In this document: piece after piece, positions 24,752 through 33,650 of the stretch
Layout of the letters: each line of letters starts with the position of its first letter
Numbering within the stretch: the stretch's first letter is position 1
Assembly: GCA_964619955.1 (NCBI GenBank)
Contig: CAZUJF010000013.1
Location: 1-64,000, forward strand
Reading direction: 5' to 3'
DNA: 64,000 nt
Source: JACQFK01 sp964619955
Lineage (GTDB): Bacteria > Planctomycetota > MHYJ01 > JACPRB01
The notes under the pieces: generated by a model
The model's input: only the letters and a program-made list of their open reading frames with translations
Told to the model about the DNA's origin: nothing
Database searches by the model: none
Translations under genes and position numbers: made by a program

Positions 24752-25998
24752 GCGACCTCTTCGCCTCCGCGACGGGCGGCGGAAGCGCCCCGCTCGCCGA
24801 CCGCATGCGCCCGCAGACCCTCGAGGACTACGTCGGCCAGGAGGAGGTCCTCCGCACCGTCTCGAAACTGCTGCAGCGGCCGCCGTCCATGATCCTCTGG
24901 GGCCCGCCCGGCTGCGGAAAGACCACGCTCGGCCGCCTCCTCGCCCAGCAGACCGGCCTCCCCTTCGTGCAGTTCTCCGCCGTCACCAGCGGCATCAAGG
25001 AGGTCAAGGAGGCCGTCGAACAGGCCCGCTGGAAACGCCAGAACGACGGCAAATCCACGCTGCTTTTCGTGGACGAGATCCACCGCTTCAACCGCGCCCA
25101 GCAGGACGCCTTCCTCGGCCCCATCGAGGACGGCACGATCGTCCTCGTCGGCGCGACCACCGAGAACCCCAGCTTCGAGGTCAACGCCGCCCTGCTCTCG
25201 CGCTGCCGCGTCTTCACGCTGAAGGAACTCTCCGAGGCGCAGATCCTGGGGATCCTCGTGAAAGCGGCGCAGCGGATCTCGGCCGCGGTCGAGCCGGGCT
25301 CGCTCGAGGCGCTCGCGCAGCTCGCCGGCGGCGACGCGCGCTGCGGCCTCAACATCCTCGAGATGTGCGGCATGTCCGTCACGAAGGAGGCCGTCCGGGA
25401 GATGGCCCAGCGGCGCAGCCTGCGCTACGACAAGGACCGCGACCAGCATTACGACATCGTCTCGGCGCTCATCAAGTCGATGCGCGGGAGCGATCCCGAC
25501 GCCGCCCTCTACTGGCTCGCCCGCATGCTCGAGGCGGGCGAGGACCCGCTCTTCATCGCGCGGCGCCTCGTGATCTTCGCGAGCGAGGACGTGGGCAACG
25601 CCGACCCCCGCGCGCTGATGCTCGCCGTCGCGGCCAAGGACGCGGTCCATTTCACGGGCATGCCCGAGGGCTTCTATCCGCTCGCGCAGGCGACGACCTA
25701 CCTGGCGACCGCGCCGAAGTCGAACGCCAGCGGCGAGGCCTACAAGTCGGCGAAGGAGGACGTGCTCCGCCTCCCGGACCAGCCCGTCCCCTTGCACCTC
25801 CGCAACGCCGCCACGGGGCTCATGAAGGACCTCGGCTACGGGAAGGGCTACGAATACGCCCACGACAAGCCGGGGGGCGTCGTCTCGCACGGCCACCGTC
25901 CGCCCGCCCTCGAGGACCGCGTCTACTACCGCCCCGCCGACCGGGGCTACGAGCTCACGATCAAGAAATTGATGGAGGAGCGCCGCAAGCGCTCATAA
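24748..25998 (+). CDS. rarA: Replication-associated recombination protein A
   Basis: 416 residues from a GTG overlapping the SDR stop. This is an AAA+ clamp-loader-like ATPase: LADRMRPQTLEDYVGQEE, Walker A GPPGCGKTT, Walker B LLFVDEIHRFN and sensor 1 GATTENPSFEVN. The C-terminal tetramerisation domain has SLIKSMRGSDPDAALYWLARMLEAGEDPLFIARRL and VFASEDVG, highly conserved in RarA/MgsA. It acts at stalled replication forks. The upstream frame that extends to 24331 is not real. Confidence 0.96.
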   Translation: MSDLFASATGGGSAPLADRMRPQTLEDYVGQEEVLRTVSKLLQRPPSMILWGPPGCGKTTLGRLLAQQTGLPFVQFSAVTSGIKEVKEAVEQARWKRQNDGKSTLLFVDEIHRFNRAQQDAFLGPIEDGTIVLVGATTENPSFEVNAALLSRCRVFTLKELSEAQILGILVKAAQRISAAVEPGSLEALAQLAGGDARCGLNILEMCGMSVTKEAVREMAQRRSLRYDKDRDQHYDIVSALIKSMRGSDPDAALYWLARMLEAGEDPLFIARRLVIFASEDVGNADPRALMLAVAAKDAVHFTGMPEGFYPLAQATTYLATAPKSNASGEAYKSAKEDVLRLPDQPVPLHLRNAATGLMKDLGYGKGYEYAHDKPGGVVSHGHRPPALEDRVYYRPADRGYELTIKKLMEERRKRS

Positions 25999-26001
25999 GA
26001 T
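25996..26001 (+). promoter_or_regulatory. -10 element of the 26-kb lipoprotein
   Basis: TAAGAT overlapping the rarA stop and 6 nt before ATG 26008; no ribosome site. Confidence 0.35.
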
Positions 26002-26007
26002 CCCCTC

Positions 26008-26682
26008 ATGCGAAAGACGATGCTGGCGCTGCCCCTTGTGATCCTCGCCGCCTGCGCGGGCCCCGAGACCGGCTCCGTCCAGAGCGAAACGGAATTCGAG
26101 ACGCGCATCGCGTCCGCCCTGACCTTCGACCCCGCCCTTTCGAAAGTGGGCGAGCGCGTCGTCTATTTCATCAAGCGCAGCGGCGAGCCCCAGATCCAGT
26201 CCTACAGCTGGGCCTGCGTGGGCGAGGAGGGCGGCGCGGTCTGGATCGAGAACAAGATCCCCCACCAGCCGCGGCCCGTCGTCTACAAGTCGAAGATCTC
26301 CAAGGAAGGCAAGCTGCTGGAGCAGCATGTCGGCGAGCCCGGCAGCCCCGAGCCCGTGAAGATCTGGCCCCGCGAGGGCAGCGGCGCGGAAGCCGTGGTC
26401 CGCCGCGATTCCTCCAGCGCCGCCGGGGCGTCCAAGGAGGATCCGGACACGATCACGGTCGGCGGCCGCCCCTATGCCTGCACGCGGGTGACCACCACGC
26501 TCACGTATCCCGACGGGCGCAAGAGCACGATGCTGAACTGGTTCTCGAAGGACGTGCCGTTCGCGTCCAACGCCAAGCATGGCGGATTGGTGAAGCGCCA
26601 GTTCGGCCGTCTCACGATGGAACTCGCCGTCTTCGACGTGAAGGGCGCGCGGATCGAGCTTCAGCTCCCGGCCGCCAAGTAA
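26008..26682 (+). CDS. Hypothetical lipoprotein
   Basis: 224 residues. The signal ends in a lipobox (LAACAG). The mature part is mainly beta (VGERVVYFIKRSGEPQIQSYSWACVGEEGGAVWIENKI, ITVGGRPYACTRVTTTLTYPDGRKSTMLNWFSKDVPF), resembling the planctomycete pattern of outer lipoproteins that measure or carry lipid-like groups, but no known domain is matched. Its 3' end overlaps the convergent ATP-grasp gene by 22 bases. Confidence 0.7.
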   Translation: MRKTMLALPLVILAACAGPETGSVQSETEFETRIASALTFDPALSKVGERVVYFIKRSGEPQIQSYSWACVGEEGGAVWIENKIPHQPRPVVYKSKISKEGKLLEQHVGEPGSPEPVKIWPREGSGAEAVVRRDSSSAAGASKEDPDTITVGGRPYACTRVTTTLTYPDGRKSTMLNWFSKDVPFASNAKHGGLVKRQFGRLTMELAVFDVKGARIELQLPAAK

Positions 26683-27527
26683 TCCCGCACGGCCTTCGCC
26701 AGCCGGCCCGCCGCCGCGGGTTCGTACGTGAAGAAGAGCGACGGCTCCGCCGCCTCGAACTCCAGCAGCATCGGCTTCCCGTCCGGACCCGGCGCGAGAT
26801 CCACCCGCGCATAGAGCAGCCCCGACGGCGCCGCCGCCATCACCCGTCCCGCCAGCTCGAGCTCCGCCGCCGACGGCTCGCGACGCCGGATGTCCTCCTT
26901 GAGGAACAAGCCGCCCACGAGTTCCGCGTCCGGCTTCAGCAGCGGCCCTTTGCGGATCGTGTGGCTGTAACGTCCGCCGATGTGGATGAGCGCGGACTCC
27001 CCGGCCTCGTCGATGTGGGCCAGGTACGGCTGCACCATCACGCTGCGGCCGGCTTTGAGCAGCCGCGCCGCATGCGCCTCCGCCGCCGCGCGATCGCCCC
27101 GGCCGTAGCGGGCCGTGTCGATCGAACCCGCGCCGACCACCGGTTTGACGACGAGGTCCCCTTCGAAGCCCAGCTCGACGCGGCCCCCGGGTTCGAGGAA
27201 CCGCGTGGGCACCACCGAAAGCCCGGCCCGCTGGAAGTCCGCCAGATAATGCTTGTCGGTGTTCCAGCGCAAAACCGGAAAGGGATTCAACAGTTTCGTC
27301 ACGCGGGCCGTCCGCTCCGCCCAGGCGAGAAAGTCCGGCAGGCAGGCCGCGTAGCCCCACGTGGACCGGATCAGCGCCGCGCGGTAGCGCGACCAGTCGA
27401 CCGCCGGATCGTCCCAGCTCGCCGCCTCGGCCTCGCCGCCGAAGGCCTCCAGCAGCGGCGGCATGTCCTCGTCCAGCCCTCCGGCCGCGACATGACGCGC
27501 CGTGACGAGCGCGATCGGTTTGCTCAC
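26661..27527 (-). CDS. ATP-grasp protein, DcsG-like
   Basis: 288 residues from GTG 27527, which overlaps the leuS stop. The pattern ALIRSTWGYAACLPDFLAWAERTARVTKLLNPFPVLRWNTDKHYLADFQRAG, VVKPVVGAGSIDT, MVQPYLAHIDEAGESALIHIGG and LLYARVDLAPGPDGKPMLLEFE is that of the ATP-grasp family containing DcsG, which joins an amino-acid-like carboxylate to an amine. The metal-ligand Asp and Glu are in place. The product here is unknown; translation appears coupled to leuS. Confidence 0.8.
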   Translation of the reverse strand: MSKPIALVTARHVAAGGLDEDMPPLLEAFGGEAEAASWDDPAVDWSRYRAALIRSTWGYAACLPDFLAWAERTARVTKLLNPFPVLRWNTDKHYLADFQRAGLSVVPTRFLEPGGRVELGFEGDLVVKPVVGAGSIDTARYGRGDRAAAEAHAARLLKAGRSVMVQPYLAHIDEAGESALIHIGGRYSHTIRKGPLLKPDAELVGGLFLKEDIRRREPSAAELELAGRVMAAAPSGLLYARVDLAPGPDGKPMLLEFEAAEPSLFFTYEPAAAGRLAKAVRDYLAAGS

Positions 27528-29935
27528 GCGACGATGTTGACCAGTTTGCCCTTCACCACGATCACCTTCTTCGGGGTCTTCCCTTCCAGAGCCTTCTGCA
27601 CCAGCGGCAGCGCGAGGGCCGCCTTCCGCAGATCCTCCTCCGTGGCGGCGGCGGGCACGCTGAACTTGTCGCGCAGCTTGCCGTTCACCTGCACGGGGAT
27701 CTCCAGCGTGTCGGACTTCGCCGCGTCCGCGTCGAAGACCGGCCAGCCGGACTTGAACACGCTGCCCGTCCCCCCGAGCATCTCGTGGAACTCCTCGCCG
27801 AGGAACGGCGCGAGCGGGGCGATCGTCTTGGCCAGGACGAGCAGCACTTCGTGCAGGGCGGCGCGCTCCTCGTCCGTCTTCGGATCGACCTTCGCCGCGT
27901 CGAAGACGTTGAGCAGCTTGTAGAGCTCCGCGATCGCCGTGTTGAAATCGAGCGGGCCCTCGGCCGCCTGCGTCATGCGCGCCAGGGCGAGATGCGCCTG
28001 CTGGCGCAGCGGCTTGTAGGCCGCCCCCTTCCCCGCCCTCGCCTTGGGGGCGAACTCCTCGTAGAGGTCCCAGAGCCGCGTCACCAGGCGGTGGGCGCCG
28101 CCCAGGCCGTCCTCCTTCCACTTGATCTCCGCGTCCGACGGCGCGAAGAAGAACATCGCCAGGCGGCTGACGTCCACGCCCCACTCGTTCATGATGTCCG
28201 TGGGCGAGACGGCGTTGCCCAGGGACTTGGACATGATCTGGCCGTGTTCGTCCGCCACCATGCCCTGGTGGAAGAGCTGCACGACGGGTTCGTCGGTGGG
28301 CACCCAGCCGGCGTCGAAGAGCACCTTCGCGATGAAGCGGAAGTACAACAGGTGCATGCAGGCATGCTCCGCGCCGCCGATGTAAAGATCGACGGGCAGC
28401 CACTTCTTGATCTCCTCCTTCGACCACGGCGCGGAGGCGTTCTTAGGATCGACGTAGCGGTAGAGGTACCACGACGAGCACATGAACGTGTCCATCGTGT
28501 CGGGGTCGCGCTGCGCGGCCGCGCCGCACTGGGGGCAGCTCGTGTTCATGAACGAAGGATGGTCCGCCAGCGGCGAGCGGCCCTTGGGGACGAACTCCTT
28601 GATGTCCGGCAGGAGCACCGGCAGATCCTGCTCGGGGACCGGCTGGGGCCCGCACTTCGGACAGTGAATGACGGGGATCGGACAGCCCCAGTAGCGCTGG
28701 CGCGAGATGAGCCAGTCCTTAAGCTTGTAGTTCGTCTTGGCGCGGCCGAGACCCTTCTTCTCGACATGGGCGATGACGGTCCCGATGCCCCCGGGCGAGG
28801 GCGTGCCCGTCAGCTCGCCCGAATCGATCATCGCGCCGTCGCCGGTGTAGGCGTCCTCGTAGACCGCCGGTCCGCCGGAGATCACGACCTTCACCGGGAG
28901 CTTGTATTTCTTCGCGAAGGCCCAGTCGCGCGTGTCGTGGGCGGGCACGCCCATGACGACGCCCGTGCCGTAGTGGGCGAGGACGTAGTCGGCCACCCAG
29001 AGCGGCACCTTCTGCCCGTTGAGCGGGTTCACCACGAAGCGGCCCGTGAAGACGCCGTCCTTCTCCCCGTCCATCGTCCGTTCGCGCTCGGATTTCTGGC
29101 CGGCCTTGCGGATGTACTCCTTCACCTCGGGCGTGGCGTGCTCCGAGGCCAGCGGATGCTCGGGGGCGATGACGACGAAGGACACGCCGTAGACGGTGTC
29201 GGGCCGCGTGGTGAAGACGGTCAGCTTGCGGCCCTCGAAGTCGAAGTCGAGTTCGCAGCCGGTGGACTTCCCGATCCAGTGGCGCTGCAGCGTCTTGGTG
29301 GATTCCGGCCAGCCCGGAAGCCGGTCCAGCCCCTCCAGGAGCCGCTCGGCCATCGCGGAGTACTTGAAGAACCAGCAGTTCTCGATGGGCTTCTTGACGA
29401 CGTCCTGCTTGCAGCGCCAGCACTTGCCGTCGTGGACCTGCTCGTTGGCGAGGATGCCGTGCTCCGCGCACCAGTTGACGACGCTGGCGGCGCGGTAGGC
29501 CCAGCCGTTCTTGAGCAGGAGCAGGAAGAGCCACTGGGTCCATTTGTAATAGTCGGGTTCGAAGGTGCGGACCTCGCGGTCCCAGTCGTACGTGATGCCC
29601 ATGCGCTGCAGCGTGGCCTTGCCGGTCTCGACGTTCTTGCGGGTCCAGTCGCCGGGGTGCAGCTTGTGTTTGATGGCGGCCTGCTCGGCGGGCAGGCCGA
29701 AGGCGTCCCAGCCGAAGGGGTGCAGGACGTCGTCGCCCTTCATCATGCGATAGCGCGCGACGGCGTCGCCGATGCCGTAGTTGCGGAAGTGCCCCATGTG
29801 GATGTCGCCGGAGGGGTAGGCGAACATCTCGAGGACGTAGTGTTTGCGCTTCGGCGCGGCGGGGGTGGCGTGGAGGCGGGCGGCCGTCCAGCGGGCCTGC
29901 CACTTCGCCTCGACCGCCTTGAAGTCGTATTTCAT
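27524..29935 (-). CDS. leuS: Leucyl-tRNA synthetase
   Basis: 803 residues, a bacterial-type length. It has the HIGH-type motif HMGH (46-49) inside FAYPSGDIHMGHFRNYGIGDAV, the editing domain with TTRPDTVYGVSFVVIAPEH and DTRDWAFAKKY, the WISRQRYWG-like SRQRYWGCPIP and a CxxC zinc insert. The KMSKS motif reads IMSKSLGNAVS. It charges tRNA-Leu. Met 29935 is the natural start of the domain. Confidence 0.98.
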   Translation of the reverse strand: MKYDFKAVEAKWQARWTAARLHATPAAPKRKHYVLEMFAYPSGDIHMGHFRNYGIGDAVARYRMMKGDDVLHPFGWDAFGLPAEQAAIKHKLHPGDWTRKNVETGKATLQRMGITYDWDREVRTFEPDYYKWTQWLFLLLLKNGWAYRAASVVNWCAEHGILANEQVHDGKCWRCKQDVVKKPIENCWFFKYSAMAERLLEGLDRLPGWPESTKTLQRHWIGKSTGCELDFDFEGRKLTVFTTRPDTVYGVSFVVIAPEHPLASEHATPEVKEYIRKAGQKSERERTMDGEKDGVFTGRFVVNPLNGQKVPLWVADYVLAHYGTGVVMGVPAHDTRDWAFAKKYKLPVKVVISGGPAVYEDAYTGDGAMIDSGELTGTPSPGGIGTVIAHVEKKGLGRAKTNYKLKDWLISRQRYWGCPIPVIHCPKCGPQPVPEQDLPVLLPDIKEFVPKGRSPLADHPSFMNTSCPQCGAAAQRDPDTMDTFMCSSWYLYRYVDPKNASAPWSKEEIKKWLPVDLYIGGAEHACMHLLYFRFIAKVLFDAGWVPTDEPVVQLFHQGMVADEHGQIMSKSLGNAVSPTDIMNEWGVDVSRLAMFFFAPSDAEIKWKEDGLGGAHRLVTRLWDLYEEFAPKARAGKGAAYKPLRQQAHLALARMTQAAEGPLDFNTAIAELYKLLNVFDAAKVDPKTDEERAALHEVLLVLAKTIAPLAPFLGEEFHEMLGGTGSVFKSGWPVFDADAAKSDTLEIPVQVNGKLRDKFSVPAAATEEDLRKAALALPLVQKALEGKTPKKVIVVKGKLVNIVA

Positions 29936-29944
29936 AGGGCGGGG

Positions 29945-29974
29945 ATTGTATCCGCGGCCCCTGGGAGGGCGCAA
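29945..29974 (-). promoter_or_regulatory. Sigma-70 promoter of leuS, probably leaderless
   Basis: TTGCGC, an 18-bp spacer and TACAAT on the minus strand. The ATG begins 9 nt after the -10, leaving room for only one to three untranslated bases. Confidence 0.6.
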
Positions 29975-30053
29975 ACACCCCGTCGATCCACATTTTTGTC
30001 CCTCCCTCCAGTCCGATTCCCTTTCCTTCCCGTGGCCGGCCGGGGCCCTGCCT

Positions 30054-30069
30054 TGGCACATCAGTTGCA
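30054..30069 (+). promoter_or_regulatory. Sigma-54 promoter of the dual-receiver gene
   Basis: TGGCACATCAGTTGCA, a perfect TGGCAC-R-N4-TTGCW. Transcription would start near 30080, just before the ATG at 30087. Confidence 0.8.
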
Positions 30070-30086
30070 TGAAGCAAGAATGCGCC

Positions 30087-30893
30087 ATGGCCCAAAAACG
30101 AATTCTGACCATCGAGGACGACCCGGACGTCGCCACTCTGCTGGTGATCCTGCTCACGGGGCTGAAAGTCGAGGTGTTCACGGCGGGCAACGGTCGTCAG
30201 GGAATCGACTTGGCGCGTTCAAAGAAGCCGGACGTGATCCTGATCGACCTCCATCTGCCGGATATTTCCGGTCTGGAGGTCCTGAAGGAGCTCCAGGAAA
30301 TCCCCGAGCTTGCGGCCACTCACCGCGTCGTGCTGACCGGGCAAACCACCCCCCACGACGTCAAAGAAGCGGGCCGTCTCGGCGTGGCGGACTTCCTGGT
30401 GAAATCCGATTTCATCGCCGGACACGGCCTGAACCGCATCGGCAAGCTGCTGCTCGAGCCGCCTGCCGGGTCGCCGTCTCCGAATTCTCCCCTCAGCGTC
30501 CTGGTGATCGAGGATGACCCGGACATCCGTTCCCTGCTGGTCACGTTGCTCGCGGCTGAGGGGGCCGACACCCGGGAGGCCGCGGACGGGGCGCTGGCCG
30601 TGCAGGAGGTCATCAGTTCCCCCCCGGACCTCATCCTCCTGGACCTGCACCTCCCGAAGCTGGACGGCCTGGATGTGATGCGAATGGTTCATGCCATGGC
30701 GGCAGGAACGTCCATCCCGGTGCTGGTCATGACCGGCAGCCCCACGGTAGATTCGATCAAGGCATCCAGGAGCCTGCACGCCCTGGATTACATCCTCAAG
30801 ACCGAACTCCTCTCGGAAAGAGGCAAGGAGCGTCTGAGGCATGCTCTTTCGACCGCCACTAGGCTACGTCAGAATCGACTCGGAACCGCCTGA
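30087..30893 (+). CDS. Tandem-receiver response regulator
   Basis: 268 residues from ATG 30087; upstream ATGs at 30069 and 30080 lie on or before the predicted transcription start. It is two CheY-like receivers in series: TIEDDPD ... D54 in ILIDLHLP, K in LVKSDF; then VIEDDPD ... D186 in ILLDLHLP, K in ILKTEL. Both phosphorylation sites are intact and there is no output domain, so it probably works as a phosphate sink, a relay or by protein contact. It lies first in the chemosensory region, under its own sigma-54 promoter. Confidence 0.88.
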   Translation: MAQKRILTIEDDPDVATLLVILLTGLKVEVFTAGNGRQGIDLARSKKPDVILIDLHLPDISGLEVLKELQEIPELAATHRVVLTGQTTPHDVKEAGRLGVADFLVKSDFIAGHGLNRIGKLLLEPPAGSPSPNSPLSVLVIEDDPDIRSLLVTLLAAEGADTREAADGALAVQEVISSPPDLILLDLHLPKLDGLDVMRMVHAMAAGTSIPVLVMTGSPTVDSIKASRSLHALDYILKTELLSERGKERLRHALSTATRLRQNRLGTA

Positions 30894-30962
30894 TGTCCGT
30901 GACAATATTGTGGTTTCCGAGACAGAATCATCGACCTCCCTGCAGAACCCACCTCCGTCGCA

Positions 30963-30978
30963 TGGCACGCTGCTTGCG
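30963..30978 (+). promoter_or_regulatory. Sigma-54 promoter of the cheW-cheA operon
   Basis: TGGCACGCTGCTTGCG. The predicted start is near 30989, about 22 nt before the Shine-Dalgarno-led ATG at 31011. Confidence 0.8.
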
Positions 30979-31010
30979 GTGTCTCCTTCGACATGAACGA
31001 GGAGCTTTGC

Positions 31011-31544
31011 ATGGCCTCTGAATCGGAAGGCGCAGGAGCAGGTCACGCGGCGGTCTGCCGCGCTAACCCAGGCAAGTATCTGACCTTCGGTCTCAGCCAG
31101 GAACTCTACGGCATCGAAATCCTGAAGGTCCAGGAGATCATCGGAATGATGAAGGTGACCCGGGTGCCGGGAACACCTGAATCCATCCGGGGGGTCATCA
31201 ACCTGCGGGGCAAAGTCATCGCCCTCCTGGATCTGAGGCGAAAATTCAAACTGGAAGCGCACCCCGATGATGAGCGAACCTGCATCATCGTCACCCAAGT
31301 GCGCCGGGAGCGGCAGACCCTCACCATGGGAATCGTGGTGGACGAGGTCCGAGAGGTCATTACCATCACGGCCGAGCAGATCGAGCCGACGCCTGAGTTC
31401 GGCGGATTGCTCGACGGGGACTTCATCCTGGGGATCGGGAAGGCGGGCCAGCGGGTGATCTTCCTGATCGACATCGAACGCGTCCTGACCGTCACCGAAG
31501 CTCATGCAGCCGCCACGCCGACGGAAGCCCCCGCGACAATATGA
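31011..31544 (+). CDS. cheW: CheW coupling protein
   Basis: 177 residues. The ATG at 31011 is chosen because GAGGAG lies 6 nt upstream; an ATG at 30993 would lack one. The CheW domain reads LTFGLSQELYGIEILKVQEIIGMMKVTRVPGTPESIRGVINLRGKVIALLDLRRKF and ends DGDFILGIGKAGQRVIFLIDIERVL. It links receptors to CheA. The stop overlaps the cheA ATG. Confidence 0.95.
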   Translation: MASESEGAGAGHAAVCRANPGKYLTFGLSQELYGIEILKVQEIIGMMKVTRVPGTPESIRGVINLRGKVIALLDLRRKFKLEAHPDDERTCIIVTQVRRERQTLTMGIVVDEVREVITITAEQIEPTPEFGGLLDGDFILGIGKAGQRVIFLIDIERVLTVTEAHAAATPTEAPATI

Positions 31545-33640
31545 AGGACACCATGGCTGAACTTCGAGCGACTTTGGAACACCTGAGCGAATATTTCGTC
31601 CTCTCAGACCCCTCAGAGGCGGGATTTCTGGAAGGTCTTCGCGAGCGTTTCAGCGCTTTGAAGGTCCTCGGGATGCCGGCTCCCGCGAGCGCCGGCGTGG
31701 AGGGAGCCCTCGCCCTGATCGACAAACTGCTTCGGGGTGAGGGGGACCGCCGCGCGGGGGGCCTGACCCTCCATAGGACGATCTCTGCGCTCCAGGCCCG
31801 GCTGATCCAGGGCAAATCTGCAGAAGCCGCTCCGTTCCCGACCGACCTGGGAATCCCTACAGAAGCTGCTGCGGCCGCCACCCCCGCCCTTTTTTCCTGG
31901 CCGCAGGAAGCGGACCTGGAGCTCATGGGCGGATTCACCGCCGAGGCAAAGGAGCATCTGGACGCCTCGGATACCCACCTGCTGACCCTGGAATCCGCCC
32001 CCGGCAACATGGAGGCCCTCAACGCGGTTTTTCGGGCCTTCCATACGATCAAAGGAGCGGCGGGCTACCTCGAACTGGGGGAGATTCGAGTACTTGCTCA
32101 TGAAACCGAAACCCTGCTCGATCTCGCCCGCAAGGGAGGAATACAGCTTAGCGGATCGACCATGGATGCCACATTTGAAGCCGTTGATGCCATGAAACTA
32201 CTGGTGGCCGGAGTGGAGGGATTCCTCAAGTCCGGCGCCCCCCCCTCCGCCACCCTCAGCCTGCCTGCGCTGGTGGAGAGAATCCAGCGCATCGCCACGG
32301 GAAAGACCTTCGCAGCGCCCCCCATGCCGGCCGCTTCCCCCGACCCCGTCATTCCGGTCTTCGTCCAACCGCCCGCCGCCTCGTCCCCGACCAAGCCGGC
32401 GGAGGGACCCAAGCCGCCGATCTGTGACAGCAGCATGAGGGAAACCGTCAAGGTGGACGCCGAACGTCTCGACCGGCTCGTGGACCTGATCGGAGAACTC
32501 GTCATCGCCGAATCGATGGTGGGTCAGTCGCCGGACCTTCGCGATCTCGCCCTGACCAGCCCTCTCCTGGCCAAACAGATAACCCAGCTGGACAAGATCA
32601 CCCGCGGACTCCAGGAAATGGGGATGTCGCTTAGGATGGTTCCCGTCCGTCCCCTCTTCCAGCGGATGGCCCGGGTGGCGCGCGATCTTTCCAAGAAGCT
32701 CGGGAAACCCATCGAGTTCGCCAGCAGCGGGGACGACATCGAGGTCGACAAGGCCGTGGTGGACCGCGTGGCGGACCCGCTGATTCACATCATCCGGAAT
32801 TCGCTCGACCATGGCATCGAGGAGCGGCCCGAGGATCGGCGAAAGGCGGGGAAACCCGAAGCGGGCCGCATCGAACTCCGGGCCTTCCACCGTGAAGGCA
32901 ACATCGTCATCGAAGTCGAGGACGACGGCCGGGGGATGAACCGGGAGGCCATCCTTGCCAAGGGGATCGAGAAAGGCCTGGTCCGGGCCGGGGAAGTCCT
33001 TTCGGAACGCGAGATCTTCCAGATGATCTTCCTGCCGGGTTTTTCCACGGCAAAGGTGGTCACCGAAGTCTCGGGCCGCGGCGTGGGGATGGATGTGGTC
33101 CGCAAGAACATCGAGGCTCTCCGCGGAAAGATCGAGATCCAGTCCCAGCCCCGCAAGGGCAGCGTGATCAGTCTGCGCCTTCCGCTGACCCTGGCGATCA
33201 TCGAAGGCATGGTGGTCAGGGTCGGGACGGAACGTTATATCATCCCGACCCTATCGGTCACGAGGCTCGTTCAGGCCGAACAACGCCAGATCTCCAGCAT
33301 CCTCAACCGGGGCGAGATGCTGGGACTCCAGGGCGCCCACCTGCCCCTCTTCCGCCTACACCGGCTGCTCCGGGTTCCCAACCAGCCCCAGGATCCCGCC
33401 CGGTCCGTGGCCGTGGTCGTGGAGGACGGCGGTCACCGCGCCGCCCTGCTGGCGGACGAACTCCTGGGCCAGCAGCAGATCGTCATCAAGACGCTGGGGG
33501 ATTCCATGGAACACGTCACCGGCGTGGCCGGGGGCGCCATCCTTCCGGACGGACAGGTCGGCCTGATCCTAGACGTGGCCGGGGTGCTTCGCCTCGCCCA
33601 TCAGGAATCGGCGGCTCAGGTCCCCCAGGAGGCGGCCTAG
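31541..33640 (+). CDS. cheA: Chemotaxis histidine kinase CheA
   Basis: 699 residues (an alternative ATG at 31553 has a closer GAAGGA). An extra N-terminal region (1-120) precedes the HPt domain, whose phospho-His is H168 in FHTIKGAAGYL. There is an Ala/Pro linker, then the dimerisation helices (VDAERLDRLVDLIGELVIAESMV), the ATPase (HIIRNSLDHGIE, VEDDGRGM, GRGVGMDVVRKNI) and the C-terminal CheW-like regulatory domain. No P2-type CheY-docking domain is obvious. The unusual N-terminal block is helical and may be a degenerate second HPt. Confidence 0.95.
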   Translation: MKDTMAELRATLEHLSEYFVLSDPSEAGFLEGLRERFSALKVLGMPAPASAGVEGALALIDKLLRGEGDRRAGGLTLHRTISALQARLIQGKSAEAAPFPTDLGIPTEAAAAATPALFSWPQEADLELMGGFTAEAKEHLDASDTHLLTLESAPGNMEALNAVFRAFHTIKGAAGYLELGEIRVLAHETETLLDLARKGGIQLSGSTMDATFEAVDAMKLLVAGVEGFLKSGAPPSATLSLPALVERIQRIATGKTFAAPPMPAASPDPVIPVFVQPPAASSPTKPAEGPKPPICDSSMRETVKVDAERLDRLVDLIGELVIAESMVGQSPDLRDLALTSPLLAKQITQLDKITRGLQEMGMSLRMVPVRPLFQRMARVARDLSKKLGKPIEFASSGDDIEVDKAVVDRVADPLIHIIRNSLDHGIEERPEDRRKAGKPEAGRIELRAFHREGNIVIEVEDDGRGMNREAILAKGIEKGLVRAGEVLSEREIFQMIFLPGFSTAKVVTEVSGRGVGMDVVRKNIEALRGKIEIQSQPRKGSVISLRLPLTLAIIEGMVVRVGTERYIIPTLSVTRLVQAEQRQISSILNRGEMLGLQGAHLPLFRLHRLLRVPNQPQDPARSVAVVVEDGGHRAALLADELLGQQQIVIKTLGDSMEHVTGVAGGAILPDGQVGLILDVAGVLRLAHQESAAQVPQEAA

Positions 33641-33650
33641 GCCGAAGGAT

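Noticed and set aside
29800..30053. Riboswitch or T-box in front of leuS
   Set aside because: A good sigma-70 promoter lies only 9 nt from the ATG, so there is no leader RNA to hold one.
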